Notes: a model not told the origin generated them from the sequence alone. DNA of 64,000 nucleotides from Diploscapter coronatus (GCA_964036155.1 OZ038423.1:38641249-38705248); one strand, 5' to 3'; counted from the first letter of the stretch, positions 11,162-25,600 are shown. A program made the numbers and translations.

Positions 11162-13616
11162 TAACATTTTTAACCTTTAATTTCTTTAATTTAAAAATTA
11201 TAGACCCCGCCCTTCCTCTGACATGAACCTCTATTGTCATCTTCTTTCCCCTTTCTGAAGATGCATTTGTAATGACTTGCCTTTGCCTTCCCTGCCTTCT
11301 AGCTTTTCCTCCATCTTTGGCATTGTTTCATGCTGCGCGAAGCATCTAGGGATAAAGGAAATCTGCCTTCTTTATCCTTTATCCCTCTTTTTATCTCCTT
11401 ACAAAGATTCCTTCAGATCTTTTCTGTCTCTAAAATTACAATGCTATCTTCTGAATATTTCCTTTTTACCATTTCCTGCATCTCTGCCTTCTCTCAATTT
11501 TTAATGTTATTTCTCCTTTTCCGTCTCATTTTCTGACTCTTTAATTTTCTAATATTCACATTCTATTTTTCAAATCCCTTTATCACGAATGTATCATCTC
11601 TTGCCCTGTCAACGCCGTTTTCTATGCATTTTTGAGATACCTAAAATTTCCCTACAGTATGATGAAGTATCATAAGGAATATTTCTGCCCTTATTTGTAT
11701 GACCGATAGGGAAAATATCGTCAGAAATGCATTCATCCATGAAGTGATAATCCTATCGATCAAAAATGGGCGGATTTTTTTCCTTCGCTGATAAAATCGT
11801 CCCTTTTCTAAAGCTAAATCGATCTAGCCGAAAAATGTGATAAAAACGAGTCCGATAATGCGAAAAGCGCTTTTTCGTCTTGGGTTTTCTTGGATATGTT
11901 TCAACATTTCTCTCAGCAAAATAAGAAATGTTCGTCAAGCATTGAAAGAACTTTTTCAGGTATACCAAAAATTGGCCAAAATTCGGATAAGTTTTAAAAT
12001 TTTTAATATCAATGCTCGAGCAAAATATCGAGTTCCATCCGAATTCTAGTTCAAAATTATAATTCTTCAAATCAGCTTAAAAATTTTCAATCCCAGACTC
12101 AAATTTTAAGCCATAATAAACCGACGCTGTGTTAGAGCTAACCAAGAACCTGATATGATTCACAAATTTGCAATGCCAAATCCTGTACTCTAAAACTATT
12201 ACGGTCTTTCTTTCGTCATAGAATAGATCTCAAACAAACGACGCCTTTGAAGCATCGAAATACTTCAAATTGTTCCGAAATCTCTCAATCTTTTCCCATT
12301 ACCTGAGATTTGCCATAAATTAGCGCCGCTTTGTACCTTGCGCAATGTATTTCTGTTTCTTTCTGGTATTTTTCAAATCCTTCAAGCTTCTCGACTATTT
12401 TTGGAAGCTTCAGCTTGCGTAACTCATATAAAAGCTCGAAATCCTTATTCTGCCACCGTTTCATCAAATCTTCTTACTCCAAGCTATTTTTCCTCCATTT
12501 TCTCGTCTAAAATTTTTCATTTCAAGTCAAAGCATCATCTTTCCATGTATACCATCAAAACCTTGCAAGATATAATAACAGTACAAAATATATCGTTTTC
12601 TCTCTCCAGACATATCTTTTTTTATCATTTTCTCTTCTACCTCTCTGCCGATCTCTCACTAATCCATTATCTCGGTTACTTCTCGCCTCCTTATATGACC
12701 ATTTTGCCCTTGACATATCCAGTCGGGCATAACAGTCTGACAATCACTGCCTGTCTGCTTTTCTCGGCAATCCGCACATTATTTCTCCGATTTTCTATCT
12801 CTTTCCTCTCGAAATCCATTCTATTTTTCTCTAACTGCAACAAACCGATTGTACTATTCTGAGTGACCCAACCATTCTACCCCGTATCAATAAACTAAAG
12901 AACGATTCAGTCGTAAAGACTTCAACACAACTTTTTGCAGTTTCGATCAACTAGAATTTACGAAGCCCCCTTTTATATCCAAAATCTTCATTTCTCAACA
13001 TCAAAACACATTTGATAAGCGATTCATTTTTTTTCGGATTTTATCGCTTTTATCACATTTATCATTTTAATCAATCTTTCGTCTAGGCCCTATAGGTCTA
13101 ACTATCAACTAATCAAATCATTAGCAAGATATAAGATATTTTTAAGGGGTTTCATATAAGCTAGATCTCCCCTAAAAACTCAGATTACCGTTGTTTCTAA
13201 TTAGAATAACTAAAAATCTTTCTCCTGGATATATGAAATTCCCTGGATACCGCATATTCCCTAAAAATTCCATAAATTCAAAACTAGATAACTCAAATCC
13301 CCTACATCTCGAATTTCCATATCCTAGCAACCGCGAGATTTCATATATCTCTTTGCAAACTCAAATCCATTTCCCAACGAAGTAGGCTTAAAATATCCAG
13401 CCAACAATACCTATATTCTATTCCGTTTTACGACTTTTCCTTGTTCTTCATATTTCTCCACTTCTTTTTCCAGCTCTCATTTCCGCTTGGTCTTTCGGTT
13501 TGCACATTTCATATTTCTCCATCCTTTAGTCCACACAAGAATAATATTCCCCTTCCCTGCGTTTATAGGCATTCTCAAAATCTTTCCAACTTCTTCTACC
13601 TTTTTCTCAAATCTCC

Positions 13617-14140
13617 TTGGTAACGGCCCTCAGAGGGTCTTATTCCTTAGAAAGTGTGTTCAAGCGCGAAAGTAATACTCGTTTTCACCATCTTGATGGG
13701 CGTGGTCGCTGCCCTCTCAAAACTCCACGCTATTTCATCCGGGAAAGCCGCGTTGCGCCGGGTGGTGCGAGGGTGCGTCGCGATCGAATTCTTTGCGCTC
13801 TCTTCAAAGTGTGTGCTATTCGGTTGTCTGGCGCTCCCTGGGTGTGCGCTATCGCGCTATTGCCTCTTACCTGCCGAGGGTTTTCGCCTTTTTCTCTCTC
13901 GCCTCCCCTCCGATTTCCCCTTCATTCCATTCTTTCTCAATTGTGGCGGAGAGAGTAGTTGTGTGCGTCTCTCTCGCCGTAGAGTCATTCAGCTTCACAT
14001 TCGACTTTCATTCGGCGATTTTTGCCATCATCGACTTGATTTTTCTAGCGACGTTTTCCGCGTACGTGAACTTTTTGCGCAGCGTAGGTTTCCATGGTGC
14101 CAAGTTACACTTCATTTGCATTCCAGAAAATCCTGATCTT
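13617..14140 (+). promoter_or_regulatory. Candidate distal promoter or non-coding first exon region upstream of the mec-8-like gene
   Basis: This is an abrupt GC-richer block with CT-rich runs (CTCTCTCGCC, TTTTTCTCTCTCG) in an otherwise AT-rich spacer. It lies 2.3-2.9 kb upstream of the mec-8-like start. Open frames run through all three forward frames, which reflects base composition rather than coding. The role is inferred from position and composition only. Confidence 0.25.
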
Positions 14141-16423
14141 GCATATAAACTCCTTCCGATCAACTTCAGCCAAAGAAACTTTCAATTGACTTCCTTATGA
14201 CTTGATCAAGTTGTTCAGCAAGTTACGACCACTTTAAGGACAAAGTAATGTGTCTGTCAAATTTGTCAATATTGGCGCGAACCCCGATGATTAGCTGAGC
14301 ACCCAATTTGCGCTAATCTAGTTTTGTGACAAGTAACTTCCTTCCTTAAGTTCGTCAATTCTCCTCCTTTCAAGTTTCAAGTACTTCTCCTGATTCACGC
14401 CACATTTCCATTCGTTTAAGTAAACCGAACAACACCCTTTCTTGGAACGTTTATCAATATCTCCTTCAAGAGTATGTGGACCTCTCAATCAACCCGCTTT
14501 AATTGAGTCTTTGATACATTTTGCAGCAGCGTTGATTTATCTCCCTCTGCTTTGATTGATCATCTATAATCAGCTAGCAGCGAAAGAAAAACACTATTTC
14601 ACATCGGAATTTGGCCTTGAAACTTTGGTTATGGCGCTCCATCGATTTGCCGCGTGTTTTTAGGAAACGTCTTATAGCCGGTTGGTTTTTCTTCACACAA
14701 TAGTTTCAGTGATTTGTATTCCTAGCGTAGATTTTACGACGCTCGCATGTCATTTGACTTATTTCCATTATACCACACCCAGCCAGACTTTCATTCCGAT
14801 TCAATTTCATTTCAAAAATCCAAATCATCGGGCAAAATTTTATCAATCTCTTCACTTCAAAGTTTCTACAATCTCGTGCAACTCATCGAAACTCTAACCG
14901 TAATAGTCCAGGATAAAAATCCACGAGTTCACAAAACTCCAAGTAATTATCCTACAACTAGAATTTCAATCCTATGAATTCCAGCTAGCTACAAATTCGC
15001 TTCGTCTTTTCATTGTCAGTTTCGACAACATGTTCTCTCGCGACTATCAAATGTTCGAATCTTCTCTCGTTGTCGCCCACGTTTTCTCTTCCCCTTCTGA
15101 AGATTGATTTAGACAAACAGACGCAATCTTCTTCTTTTTCTTCTCTCATGCATGCCTCATTCGCCTTTTACGGTATATGGCTTTAGACGCAATTCTAGTG
15201 CGGCTGATGCTCGTTTACAGCTTCTAGGAAAGTTCACAAATTTCCAACTTCACCCCTCAGAACAAGTGGATGAACCTTCCCAGAAGAGCCCATTTACTGC
15301 TTTTCTCATCATTGATTCGTTTCGTAAATAACCGTGTCTTTTGATCGATCGATTTCACCCAGCGTTATCTCGCACTAATTCAGTCAGTCGTTGTGCTGCA
15401 CTTTCGTTGGGTCGTTTTGAAATCGTTTCTGGGTTCCGAGCATTCTGGCTTGTAGCTATCATTCACAAAATTTTGCCTCAATTCATCAAACAATTTGAAG
15501 TTTACGGTGCGATCAATTTTGAGCATCAAGCACTTGCAAAACAATCAAAATTCCTGGCACAAGCCAAGTGGTCGTTAATTCACTGACGATTTCCAAGTGG
15601 CCAAGCGAAAGACGAAAATCGACTAGTACCAAGTTTTCAATTCAACTTTATTCACAGGCCTGCCTGTTGCGTGCACCACTCTCTCTCTCTCAGTCCAGCC
15701 CGAGCACAGTTCAACCGAGCATATTCTGTCCTCTATCAAAGTTGATCTAGAGCACCAGAACCATCACCTGTCGATTCGCACCACCGATCAATTACCAGAG
15801 CATCAAGTGAGCCAAGTTACAATCAGTCAAACCCCGAATTCCGGAGGATCTTTGGGTCTGCACTTAACATTTTTTTGCATTTTCCACATGTTGTCTAAGT
15901 GCGATCTCAAGACTCTTCCAATTATTATCACCACTGTTCGCCGACCTTTCATTATGCAAAAGTAGTCGTCCTCCTCGACACCTCCGATCGTTTCCTTTTA
16001 TCATTCAAAAACAACGGCGATGGCATATTAGCAGAAGCCGGAAGATCTAATCCACTTTACACACTCCTCGCACGGCGTTTCCCTCAAATGGGTCTTTTTC
16101 TTTTCTTTCATATACACAACACACCATAGCGTCGTCGTCTTTAGTGGTTTAGTCAGATGAAGAGACGAAGAGGAGGAAATGGGGAGGGGGAGGAAATTGC
16201 AAGAAGAACAGGTTGGCAGCAGAGTGGTGAACGTCTTGAAATAGTTCTCAAGTCCTCCCACTCTTTCCTATATTAGTGAGAAGAACTAGGGATTGATTTT
16301 CAAGTGGGGATAAGTCGTAATGAATCTCAGAATCATAGAACCAACAACAATAGTCGTTTTGAATAGCCGGAAACATCAAAAGTCACGTAGAGATCGATTG
16401 TATCTCCCCCCTCCCTAGAAGAT

Positions 16424-16430
16424 TATATAA
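16424..16430 (+). promoter_or_regulatory. TATA box of the mec-8-like gene
   Basis: TATATAA lies 61 bp upstream of the ATG at 16491, followed by a C/T-rich stretch (CCCATTCGTCCCC, CACTCCTCTTCTTCC) suitable for transcription start. This implies a short untranslated leader of roughly 35 bases. No splice acceptor is needed between it and the ATG. Confidence 0.5.
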
Positions 16431-16490
16431 GATCAGCAATCCCATTCGTCCCCACTGATCATTCACTCTCAGCACTCCTCTTCTTCCGAG

Positions 16491-17461
16491 ATGGACTCCG
16501 GCGGCATTAACGGTGCAGCCAAAATGGCGCCTGCCATTTCGATGGAGTCTCTCGCCAGCGTCGGCACCACTGACTCGGCTAGCCCTTCTCAAGTCCGCAC
16601 TCTCTTCGTCTCCGGACTGCCCATGGACGCTAAGCCTCGCGAACTCTACCTGCTGTTCCGAGCCTATCGCGGTTACGAATCGTCGCTGCTCAAGATGACC
16701 GCGAAGAACGGCAAGCCCACCTCTCCAGTTGGGTTCGTCACTTTCGTCAGTCGACAAGACGCAGACGAAGCCAGAAAGTCGCTGCAAGGAGTTCGCTTTG
16801 ACCCAGAATGTGCACAGGTAGGACTCACCTTTCTTTTCGCCACAACATTCCACCGATCACTAACCAACTTTAGGTTCTCCGACTCGAGCTTGCCAAATCG
16901 AACACCAAAGTGTCCCGTCAAAAGCAGTCCACTCCACCCGCTCATGCACCTGCAGCTGCACCACTGACCATTCCCCAGTTCATTGCACCTCTGCAGCCCG
17001 ACCTCAGCTTTCTCGACCACCATCAGCAGCAGGCCCTCTTGCTCGAGCACCAACACCAACTTCTCGCTCTCTCCCTGCCCCAGCTTGCCGCTGCCCATCA
17101 GATCTCTGCCTATTTACCCACGGCCGCGTCTGCCATTTCCGTCCAGCAGCCGCTCTACGCTCCTTCGGCAGCTCTCCACAATGCGTCCACTTCCGCGTGT
17201 TCCACGCTCTTCGTAGCCAATCTATCGCCGAGCATCAACGAGGAGGAGCTGCGCGGCCTTTTCAAGGCGTTCCCAGGATTCACGCGGATGCGACTGCACA
17301 ACAAGAACGGCACCTGCGTCGCTTTCGTCGAATACGGAGACTTGCGACAAGCGACGCAGGCGATGCTCGCCCTTCAAGGAGTTCAGCTCAGCTCGACCGC
17401 TGATCGTGGAGGCCTCAGAATCGAATACGCCCGCAACAAGATGGCCGACGTCAATGGCTAA
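16491..17461 (+). CDS. mec-8: MEC-8 / RBPMS / Couch potato family RNA-binding splicing regulator
   Basis: Two exons, 16491-16817 and 16874-17461, join in phase (RFDPECAQ then VLRLELAK) and give 304 residues, close to the roughly 312 of C. elegans MEC-8. RRM1 spans about residues 36-115: RNP2 is LFVSGL, RNP1 is PVGFVTFV, and the signature [19 protein letters not shown] with [10 protein letters not shown] is diagnostic of the RBPMS/MEC-8 group. The linker is rich in Ala, Gln, His and Leu ([16 protein letters not shown]). RRM2 spans about 220-298 ([29 protein letters not shown]). The family dimerises through RRM1, binds tandem CAC motifs and controls alternative splicing; in C. elegans it is needed for touch-neuron and muscle transcripts such as mec-2 and unc-52. 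The intron is 56 bp. The start is the first ATG after a TATA box. The GC content is well above that of its surroundings. Confidence 0.95.
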
Positions 17462-20400
17462 GTCCCCCCTACCCATCATCCATAGCCTTTGTCCCAATAG
17501 CGCGTTAGCATTAGTCTTTCATGAGCGATTTGAGTCATGACAGGTTAATGATAGCGTCAACTTTTCCATTTATCATCATTTGGGTTACGATATTCAATTC
17601 ACCATATTTCCTTGTGTTTGTATCTTTTGCAAGGGTATAACGTTCATCTTGCATTTCAGTGTTTTCATTCTTTCTTGGCACTGAGCTTTTACTACACGTA
17701 ACTTATAAACATTGTCACTGATTGATTTTTTTTGCACATCACATGCCGATTGATATTTTTTGTATCCCACCCATATATTATTCTTTTCTCTATCTATTTT
17801 GCCTGGCGCACAAACACCGGCGCGGTACTGATAACACGTCTGACAACAATCTCTTGTGTGTTAGTTGGCTTGTCATCGAGATATGAGCGCGTCGTTAGAT
17901 AAGTTGGTGGCCCCGTCTCTATCATGTTTGCCTTAGCGATTTTATGGTTGATCGTATTCGCCCTTCCCATTTCTTCTTGGCTTTTATGTGCTCCGCATAA
18001 GCGTTTTCATATTTTCACACACACGCTCGTACGCATGCAGCGCCTATGAGACGCGCAGCACCTTGACGGTGCGAAAAGCTGGACGGCTTATCAGAGCTTA
18101 GTGAATCACTTGTGACCAAATACGGCAAAGCGCTGATAAGCACGCTTTGAGAGCAGCGGAATTTTGTTCCAGAGCTAGCAAAATGTGACGATAGAACTAA
18201 ATTTAATACCTCTAGCGAGTACTTTTGTTTCAGCTGTGCAAATTTTGCAGACACACACCCATTTCATCGGTGGGAGTCAATTTTCACCCGTAATTGTCAA
18301 GTTTCGCTGAATAATGGTGGACCCCATTTTACTTGTGTGCGTCTACTTGTGGTAGTTTTGAAGTGGTGACGCGCACGCGATATATCGGTTATTAGGTAAT
18401 TCATCCCTCAAAGATACTTACTGGGCGAGTATGTCGTATATGCGAACGCGAACCTATTCTTTGCACTGCGCGTTAAGTTTGTTTTCTCTCAAAACTGTTA
18501 CATCGGTTGTTTGCAGTTTCATAGACGCGAAATGTACACGTGTGCGTGTGTGTGAACACATCAAATTCTGCGGGAAAGCGCGAAATTGGCGTTCTCACTT
18601 GCTCCGAATCTATAGAGCGCCAACAAACGCCGAGAACGCACTCGCTGAAATCCATATCTGGACGAGATGTTTGATGATTGTTTTGAGCATGAAAATCTCG
18701 GTATCTGTACAGCCTTCTTCGAATAGTTTCATCATGCAACTGACTCCAAACCGTTTGACGATCTTTTTCGGATGGGTCACTTTCGATCTCTAATCGAGTG
18801 GATATGAAATGTCCTTCTCCGCCGTGAATGGTCATTTGACCAGTCTCTTCTCCCTCTTTCATATGTAAAGCATAAGTCGCCACTTTTTCAAGCAACAGTC
18901 GAAAAAATTAATCGAGGCGCGCCGCACAGAAAGTGAAAGCCTACACGCGCGCTCGCTCAAGCAATAAGGCAAAAAGATTGAAATACAAGCAAAAATGTGA
19001 AGTGAAGGGTGAAAAATGTCGACTTTTCATTGGGGTTTTTGCTTCCTTATCTTTCTCCATTTATAGAGGAGTTTTTGACCAGAAGCATTTTCACACTTTC
19101 AACCAAGTCGAGATTTCCATCGTTTGGTCATAAATTATCGCAGCCTCGAAAATGGATATCGAATCAGAACTTTGCGAAAGTGAATTGATTGATTCGATGC
19201 GCATCGCATTTCTGTCAGTGGAGAAATAATAATTGGTTTTTGGTATGGAGTGAGACCCGCGGTGGTAATGTGCACACGGGCAACAGCAATTTAGTTCACA
19301 CAATGACTCGACTAAAATCGATATTCTTTGCGGACGCGCGTGCGAATAACTCTCTGCCGCGGCAAAGTAATTGTTTGGATACACAAGTCAACAAGCGCGC
19401 TGAGCAGTCAGCGCGCAAAAAGACGAGGGGGGCCACTCAAATACCAGACCGAGAAAAAGAAAAACTGCCAACTTTCTGAAACTTTACACGCATTTCTCTC
19501 AAGTGCAATCTTAACAAGTATCGGGGAAAAATCAAGTTCTGTATAACTTTTTCCGCTCTACAAAATCCATAAGGTGAACGGACTCGGACGAGGGTTTTCT
19601 CGGTCAGACGTGAAATCTCGCTCTTTTCAGGGAAGTTTTCACTTCCCCACTTGTGAAAGCGATATTATTCGGGGGTTTTGGGGTCGACGATGATCCAAGT
19701 GCGCTGCGGCGGCGGCCACTTGAAATTTTTATTTACTTTTTTGTTCGAACATCGAAAAACAACCGCCCGGGAGTTTTTAGACGAGAAATTTGCACACAGC
19801 TGCGCGCGTGTATATTCCTGTGCATTTCACAATTTCGCCTATCTGCTCGCAAGAAATGGTGTTTTGGTGCGGGAAGGAAGGAAATTATCGCGAGTTTTGT
19901 GCTCACGCCACTTGTACGTAAAGTGTGGGTCTAAACATGCAAAACCGCGAAGACGACTATTCGCGCACGCACTTATGTGGAAAAGCACTCGATCAAACGA
20001 CAATTTGCACACAAGGATTGTACAGATACAGTATGCTCAAAGTTATCAAAATCCCCACGAAATAGGTTCTTGATCAAATCCATGCTTCGAACCTATTTTT
20101 TGGCAAAAGTCGAGCTTCAAGAAAAGTTTGAACCATGGTCCGAAACTCTATCAATCTCCATAACTCTTTCTCTCGCTTTTACCTCTCGACTATCATTTTT
20201 CCGAGACAAACCCAGAATTCGTCGTACGATTAGATAATCCTATTCTTCAAATATCAAATGTTATTACAAATCAGACACATCTATTTCCTCAACTCTTTGC
20301 GCTAAGCTTTATCTGATATTTTGTATCCTTTTGTAATTATTTTCTCTCGAATAACTTTGTTTTTTATCAAAGAAGACGTACGTTTCGTTCACAAAATATG

Positions 20401-22464
20401 GATCTCGGTCTAAAATATTCTTTCCCTCTCCAAATTTTCGATTTCTTCCTAGCTTTTTGTTCGATTTTCTACCCGAGTCCGTGTATTTTTCTGTGATTTT
20501 TCGCCGCGGGACCATTATCGTATCGTTTTTCGCGATTTTTGTTCACAAAACTTGCATTTACTCGAAGTCTGCTATATATGGCGAACAGTTATATTCAAAA
20601 TGGAACACATTTCAAGTAACTGCAAGTTTTTATGTGCAAAAAGTTGCGTTATTTCTCAAGTTTTTAATAATTGTGTTATTTTCCGTCGACCAATTTAATT
20701 ATCGTTTCTTCATATTCAGGTCCCCGTTCGGCGCAACTTTCGTATGAAACACACACACATTTGAATGGTTGTGAGAGTGTAAATATACCGACTTCATATT
20801 CATTAAATCAAAATTACTATGATGATATATTATAGACGTTTTCCGCTGACCTACTGTAATATTATTTGTTCATCACATAAACATTTCGGAATATCCAAAC
20901 TTTGAAAACTGTTTTATCGTCGATTTCTTGGAATTTTTAGAAACTATCTTAAACAAATTTGATTTACTTTACCCTGGATTCAGTCTAACTCGAGAGATTT
21001 AGAATTTTATTGATTTTCCAAGAAATCAGCGTAATGTTCAAATTCATGTTCTGTGTCCTTGTGTGCTTGCGTTTGTTGGCTTTTCTTTGCATTTTTGATT
21101 TTGTGTTGATTTGGTCGTTTGGATCGATAAAAATACGAACGTGTACTCCTTGATAAATTTGGAAAATCTGCATCCCTACCCTTTCCATGTTTAAGAGTAG
21201 AACTTTAACTTATTGAAAAAATTATTCTCCTCTTGTAGATCATGCTCAAAACTCGGCGTCTTTGCATCTTTCTATGATTAAGAATGAAGAATCGGAGAAA
21301 AGGGGTCTTTCTTTTTCCGATTCTTTGATATTTCGCACTTTTCGCGGTGCGACGTAATCGAAGAAGACTTTCACTTGGGTACACAAATTTCTCTCCCTTC
21401 CTTGATTTCACGCAATTTTGCAATATATATACAGCAGTTAAAAATACCGTAATCCAAATTCAAAGTAGATTTTTGCTTTTAAAATTTTAGGATCAAAAAT
21501 CTGGAAAGATGGATACCGGTTTCGGGGTATTTTCGCGTCACGGTATATGGCTCAAAATAAACATATAGTTGTGTGCATGTAAAATTGCACTCGTGAAACC
21601 CAGTGATCGTTCAAATACACAAGATTTTAAAAAATCAGGGATCAAAAATTATTTGCAAAATTAAAAATATCCTCATTCTGATAATCGGAAATTCCTAATC
21701 CTTTCTGACTGAGTTTTCCATTTAGTTGCTAGGAAAAAATCAAAGATTTCTTTGAATCAAAGTTTCTGATAAACACCTCTGCTCTCTCCAAATCCAAATT
21801 AGCCAAATCGAGGGATTTTCAGAATTGTAGTGCCTAGTGCCGTACTTCATCATTTCTAACATTTCCTATCCTCAATCATAGGGATATGAAAACTTAGTAT
21901 CCAGATACGGTAGATTACGTTGAACTCGAAAAAGGGCAGAATTTTGCGAAATATCCTTTCTGTTAATATTTTTGTTTGTCATGCAAGCTTTTATCTGTTA
22001 TCCTTTCTGTGTCTAAATTTTAGCGCTATTTTCCAAATCTTCAATTTACCCTAGACAGTCCGGCCTTTTCACGTGAGGGTAGGGTGAATTTGCCTTGTAT
22101 GGAAATCGAAAAAAACGAGATTTTTCGCGTATCTCAGTATTGCAAATCTACGTAGATCTCGATGTAAACCTTGAAGAATGCATAGGAAAAAAGTCACAGG
22201 GGATCGAAAATTGTTCCTATGGAGCGTGAAAATTGTATATTCGATCGACTAAATTTTATTTTTAAAAAAGAACTAGAAAAATAGATGGAGCTTATTTTTT
22301 TTAAAATTTGCACAATCAGTGCACTTTTTATATACCAAGTTTGGGGAAGATTAGTCATATCCATTTCCTTTATCTGTTTCTCTTAAGACGTTTTCACCTT
22401 TAGACACTCTCAAATTTTGTCAGTAGAAAGAAAGAATGTATTGCAAAGTGATAGATAATTGCAA

Positions 22465-22610
22465 TTTTAGAGAGTCTAGAGAAGCAGAAAGTGTTAATTT
22501 TCGAGAGTCTAAAGAAAAATACATTTTAGAGAGTTGAGAGAAGCAGAAAAATAGGAGATAGATAAATATTACTAATTTTCGAGAGTCAGAGAAAGAAAAG
22601 AAAGCGAGGT
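22465..22610. repeat. Short imperfect direct repeats around a TTTT(A/C)GAGAGT core
   Basis: The core recurs near 22468, 22498, 22525 and 22577. Each is followed by a purine-rich tail such as AGAGAAGCAGAAA or AAAGAAAAATAC. Spacing is irregular (about 27-52 bp), so this is a degenerate tandem array rather than a clean satellite. Confidence 0.5.
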
Positions 22611-25600
22611 GGTATTGCTTTTGAAGAAAGCAGAGAAAAATACAATCGTGTTGCTAGGCGCTTCACAGAGACGTGTCCAGAAAAGCGCGCAGGAAATGCG
22701 AAAATGCGAGATATTCGAGGTTTAGGGAAATCCGATTTTTCCGCGAGAAATTCACCACCTTATCATGCCATATCTGGGAAGTGAGAAATAATAAAGGAAA
22801 CTGAAAAATACGCATAGTCATCAAGATATCACATGCTTAAGGATAGGAAGAGAAAATTGGCTGGGATATTTCCCCTAGTCACACGGTTAAGAATAGAGAA
22901 AGAAAAGTCGTCATATCTTGAAGTAAAAATTTTTCTGACCGGATCTTCTAAAGGCCTAGTCATGTCTCATGACCGCCATAATGGAATAGGCATGATATCA
23001 TGCCACTATAATTGGGCATTTCTGGGAAAGTGGTGATGAATTTGGTTCTTAGTGGTGGTAGAAGAGGCTAAACCATTCTGATGAAAGTTTCTAATGCGTA
23101 TGAGAACGGCTGTAACCTAATTATTATATTCAGCTTTAGCCAATAGTGTCCAAAATATCTTTCAGATATTACTTCGATTTTTGAGGTTTTAGGTCGACTT
23201 TTTCGGTCTGGCCCTTGCACTTTAAAACTTCGCTCGAGAGAAAAGTCATTAAAATCGTCATCTTTTGTTGTGCAACTTGACTTGGAAATTATTATTTTCA
23301 TTTTCTTTCTCTCTCTTAGTCTTCAATTATCTCTAGCCATTTCCATTTTTGGACTCGGATAAATCGTCGGGTAATTGGTCTGTCTCTCGCGCTTTCGGAA
23401 AATATTGTTCGAAATTGGAGCGAAATAGCGTTGAAAGGAAAGAGGTTGAAAAAGAAAGATAAACGGATAAAGAAGTAGAAGAAAAAGCAGGATTTTCACT
23501 CCATCATCAACACCATTCTGAGATATTATAAGTCGCCGTGGCAAATGAATTAGTCTTAGATGGCGCCAGGAGAGATGCGTTATCTCGCGGCCTCACGTAC
23601 GTACGGACGACGAAAAAATCCAGTCATGATTTTGACGCGCCGCGTCAGATTTGATCTTCAGACTGTTTATCGATTGAAACATTTTTCTGGAGAAAGTCTC
23701 AGAACAAACCAGAAGACTCGATTTTATTTATATTGGATAGGCTTCAAAAATTTGGGTAAAAATGTTGTTTTATCCGATTTTTAGTGATACGACACATAGA
23801 CGGAGAATTTTATCCATATCCTTATATTTCAAGTAATGAAGAAAGAAACTTTGTGCTAGTAAAAGTGCGATTTTTCGGGTAAGTGGGACTAATTTCTTTG
23901 TTTATTTTTTTCGAATCTGGCCTCTAGGCTAAATAAACCCAATTTGATTCATTTTGATTGGAAATTCGTTACTGGTCACAGAATTGCTGTTTGTTCTTAT
24001 CCAACAAAAAACTGTGTCAAGCGAAAACCTTTTCTGACCACTTCCTCATAAGTAAAAGTAAAAGAGACCTATAAAAATAAATTGCTAGATTTATGAAGGC
24101 TTTATATGGTTATGTTTAGAAAGCTAGGAAAAACTCCTTCTAACCTAGACTACGCAACTTCTAAAAACCCATATGTTGAAATGGAGCATGCTTCAAAGAT
24201 TAGCTTGGTTACCTAATCCTTAAAATATTAATGACATCTGAACAATCGCCAAAAAATAAGTTTAAAAATTCATCATTATCCCATAATTATCTCTAAGCTT
24301 CAGTAGTATTATGGCGCACGTGTAAAAAGGCTAAAAATCACCAAATAAAAAGAACACTTATTCAGGCGAAAGTTACTGTTAATGGCAGAAAAAAGCGTAA
24401 AAGTAACAAAGATTTGGCTTTCACTTTTCGCCGTACGGAAAAAAGAAACAAGAAAAAAGACTTGCGTCCGATAAGTTTGCACTTGGAATTAGGACCGTGA
24501 GCACCAACACTCAAGATCATGGTGGGAAAAAACAGAGCATCTTATAAAAATATAAAATGAATGAATGCTCTTTGCTATCAGAAACGGGTAAAATATCGTA
24601 ATTAGAGGAATTCTTCATGCAAGTTTCAAAAACTTCTAATAAATTATTTTAATTCCAGGAAAGTTTCTTTTTCGTTTTGCCGGGTTTAAAAGTATTCCAA
24701 AGGGAAAGCCTTCAAAATTTTTGCATTTATCTTTTAAAATTTTCCGGCATTCTCAATTCAAATCTATTGAACGAATTTGGCTAATCTAGTGGTTTCGAGC
24801 TACAGTATCTCCCAAGCTGAAATTTAAAGGTTTTTCTAGTTCCAATTAGCCTGCGACAATCTACATACAAACGTTCACGAAAATTCGTGTATCGGAAATA
24901 GCGAAAGCCTTGAATCGTCATTTTCTCTATTCTCAATCACTTTTGATCTTTTCTAGGGCCTTTCGTCGAAAATCACCCATCTCCTGTATATTTTCTTGTA
25001 GAAAGTGGGAAGTCTCTTTATTTCTCGCGAGAGCACTTGACCAAACAAGAGTCCATCGCAGATAAGCAGATATTAGAGATAAAGAGGAACTAGAATATCT
25101 CATAGAAAAGTTAGAGATGAAGAAAATTTCGAAACAAAAAGATATATCCTAAAGTGAAATAACATCAAGTTTCATATACTTTGAAGTATGTGTTTTTTAT
25201 GTAAAAGTTCATAGAAAGTAGGAAAATTTCAATTGAAATTGTATTGAAGTATGAAGAAGGAATTATCACTTGTAAAGAAATTTCAATAAATTTTCAATAT
25301 TTTGAAACCTAACAAACTGATTTTATTTTTAAATTGAATTGCTTTTAAAAGTGGAAGAAAAGGAAAGTAGTTCAAGGCTTAGAAGACAGCAGAAAAATCA
25401 AAGATTCTTAGAAAAAGTCCAACCAAACCTGACCTATCGCCTTTTATGTCAAGACCTGATTTTTGCTGGGTTATTGTTGCCCTTTCGGCGTTCTTAGAGC
25501 CCTCTCTATCCATGTGCTCACACGTAAATGCCCTTGTTTGTGCCTATATCAATCGTCGTTCCTTTCAATTCTTACAGAGTAAAAAGTGAGCAAATAAAGT

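Larger units (their letters stand above)
9564..16423. other. 6.9 kb divergent intergenic region between pabp-2 and the mec-8-like gene
   Basis: The pabp-2 side is AT-rich, with a small GC-richer patch around 10145-10210. About 11230-13600 is strongly pyrimidine-rich on the plus strand. About 13617-14140 and 15000-16150 are GC-richer and CT-motif-rich, as expected of promoters or non-coding first exons. Several long open frames here overlap each other in different frames and are not believed. An inverted repeat at 11097-11161 is listed separately. Confidence 0.5.

Noticed and set aside
12338..12862. Longest single open frame outside the genes (174 codons, plus)
   Set aside because: It lies in a C/T-rich tract, which lacks stop codons by composition. 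The peptide is Ser/Phe/Leu-rich without a domain, and no splice structure supports it.
13617..14200. Three overlapping long plus-strand frames, one with a signal-peptide-like start
   Set aside because: All three frames are open at once because the block is poor in A. That fits promoter or untranslated DNA, not coding.
16383..17497. Long minus-strand and alternative-frame ORFs over the mec-8-like gene
   Set aside because: They are shadows of the GC-rich RRM exons; only the forward frame carries the RNP motifs.
18473..18895. 140-codon minus-strand frame
   Set aside because: It has no recognisable domain, no plausible splice partner, and sits in the CpG-rich non-coding block.
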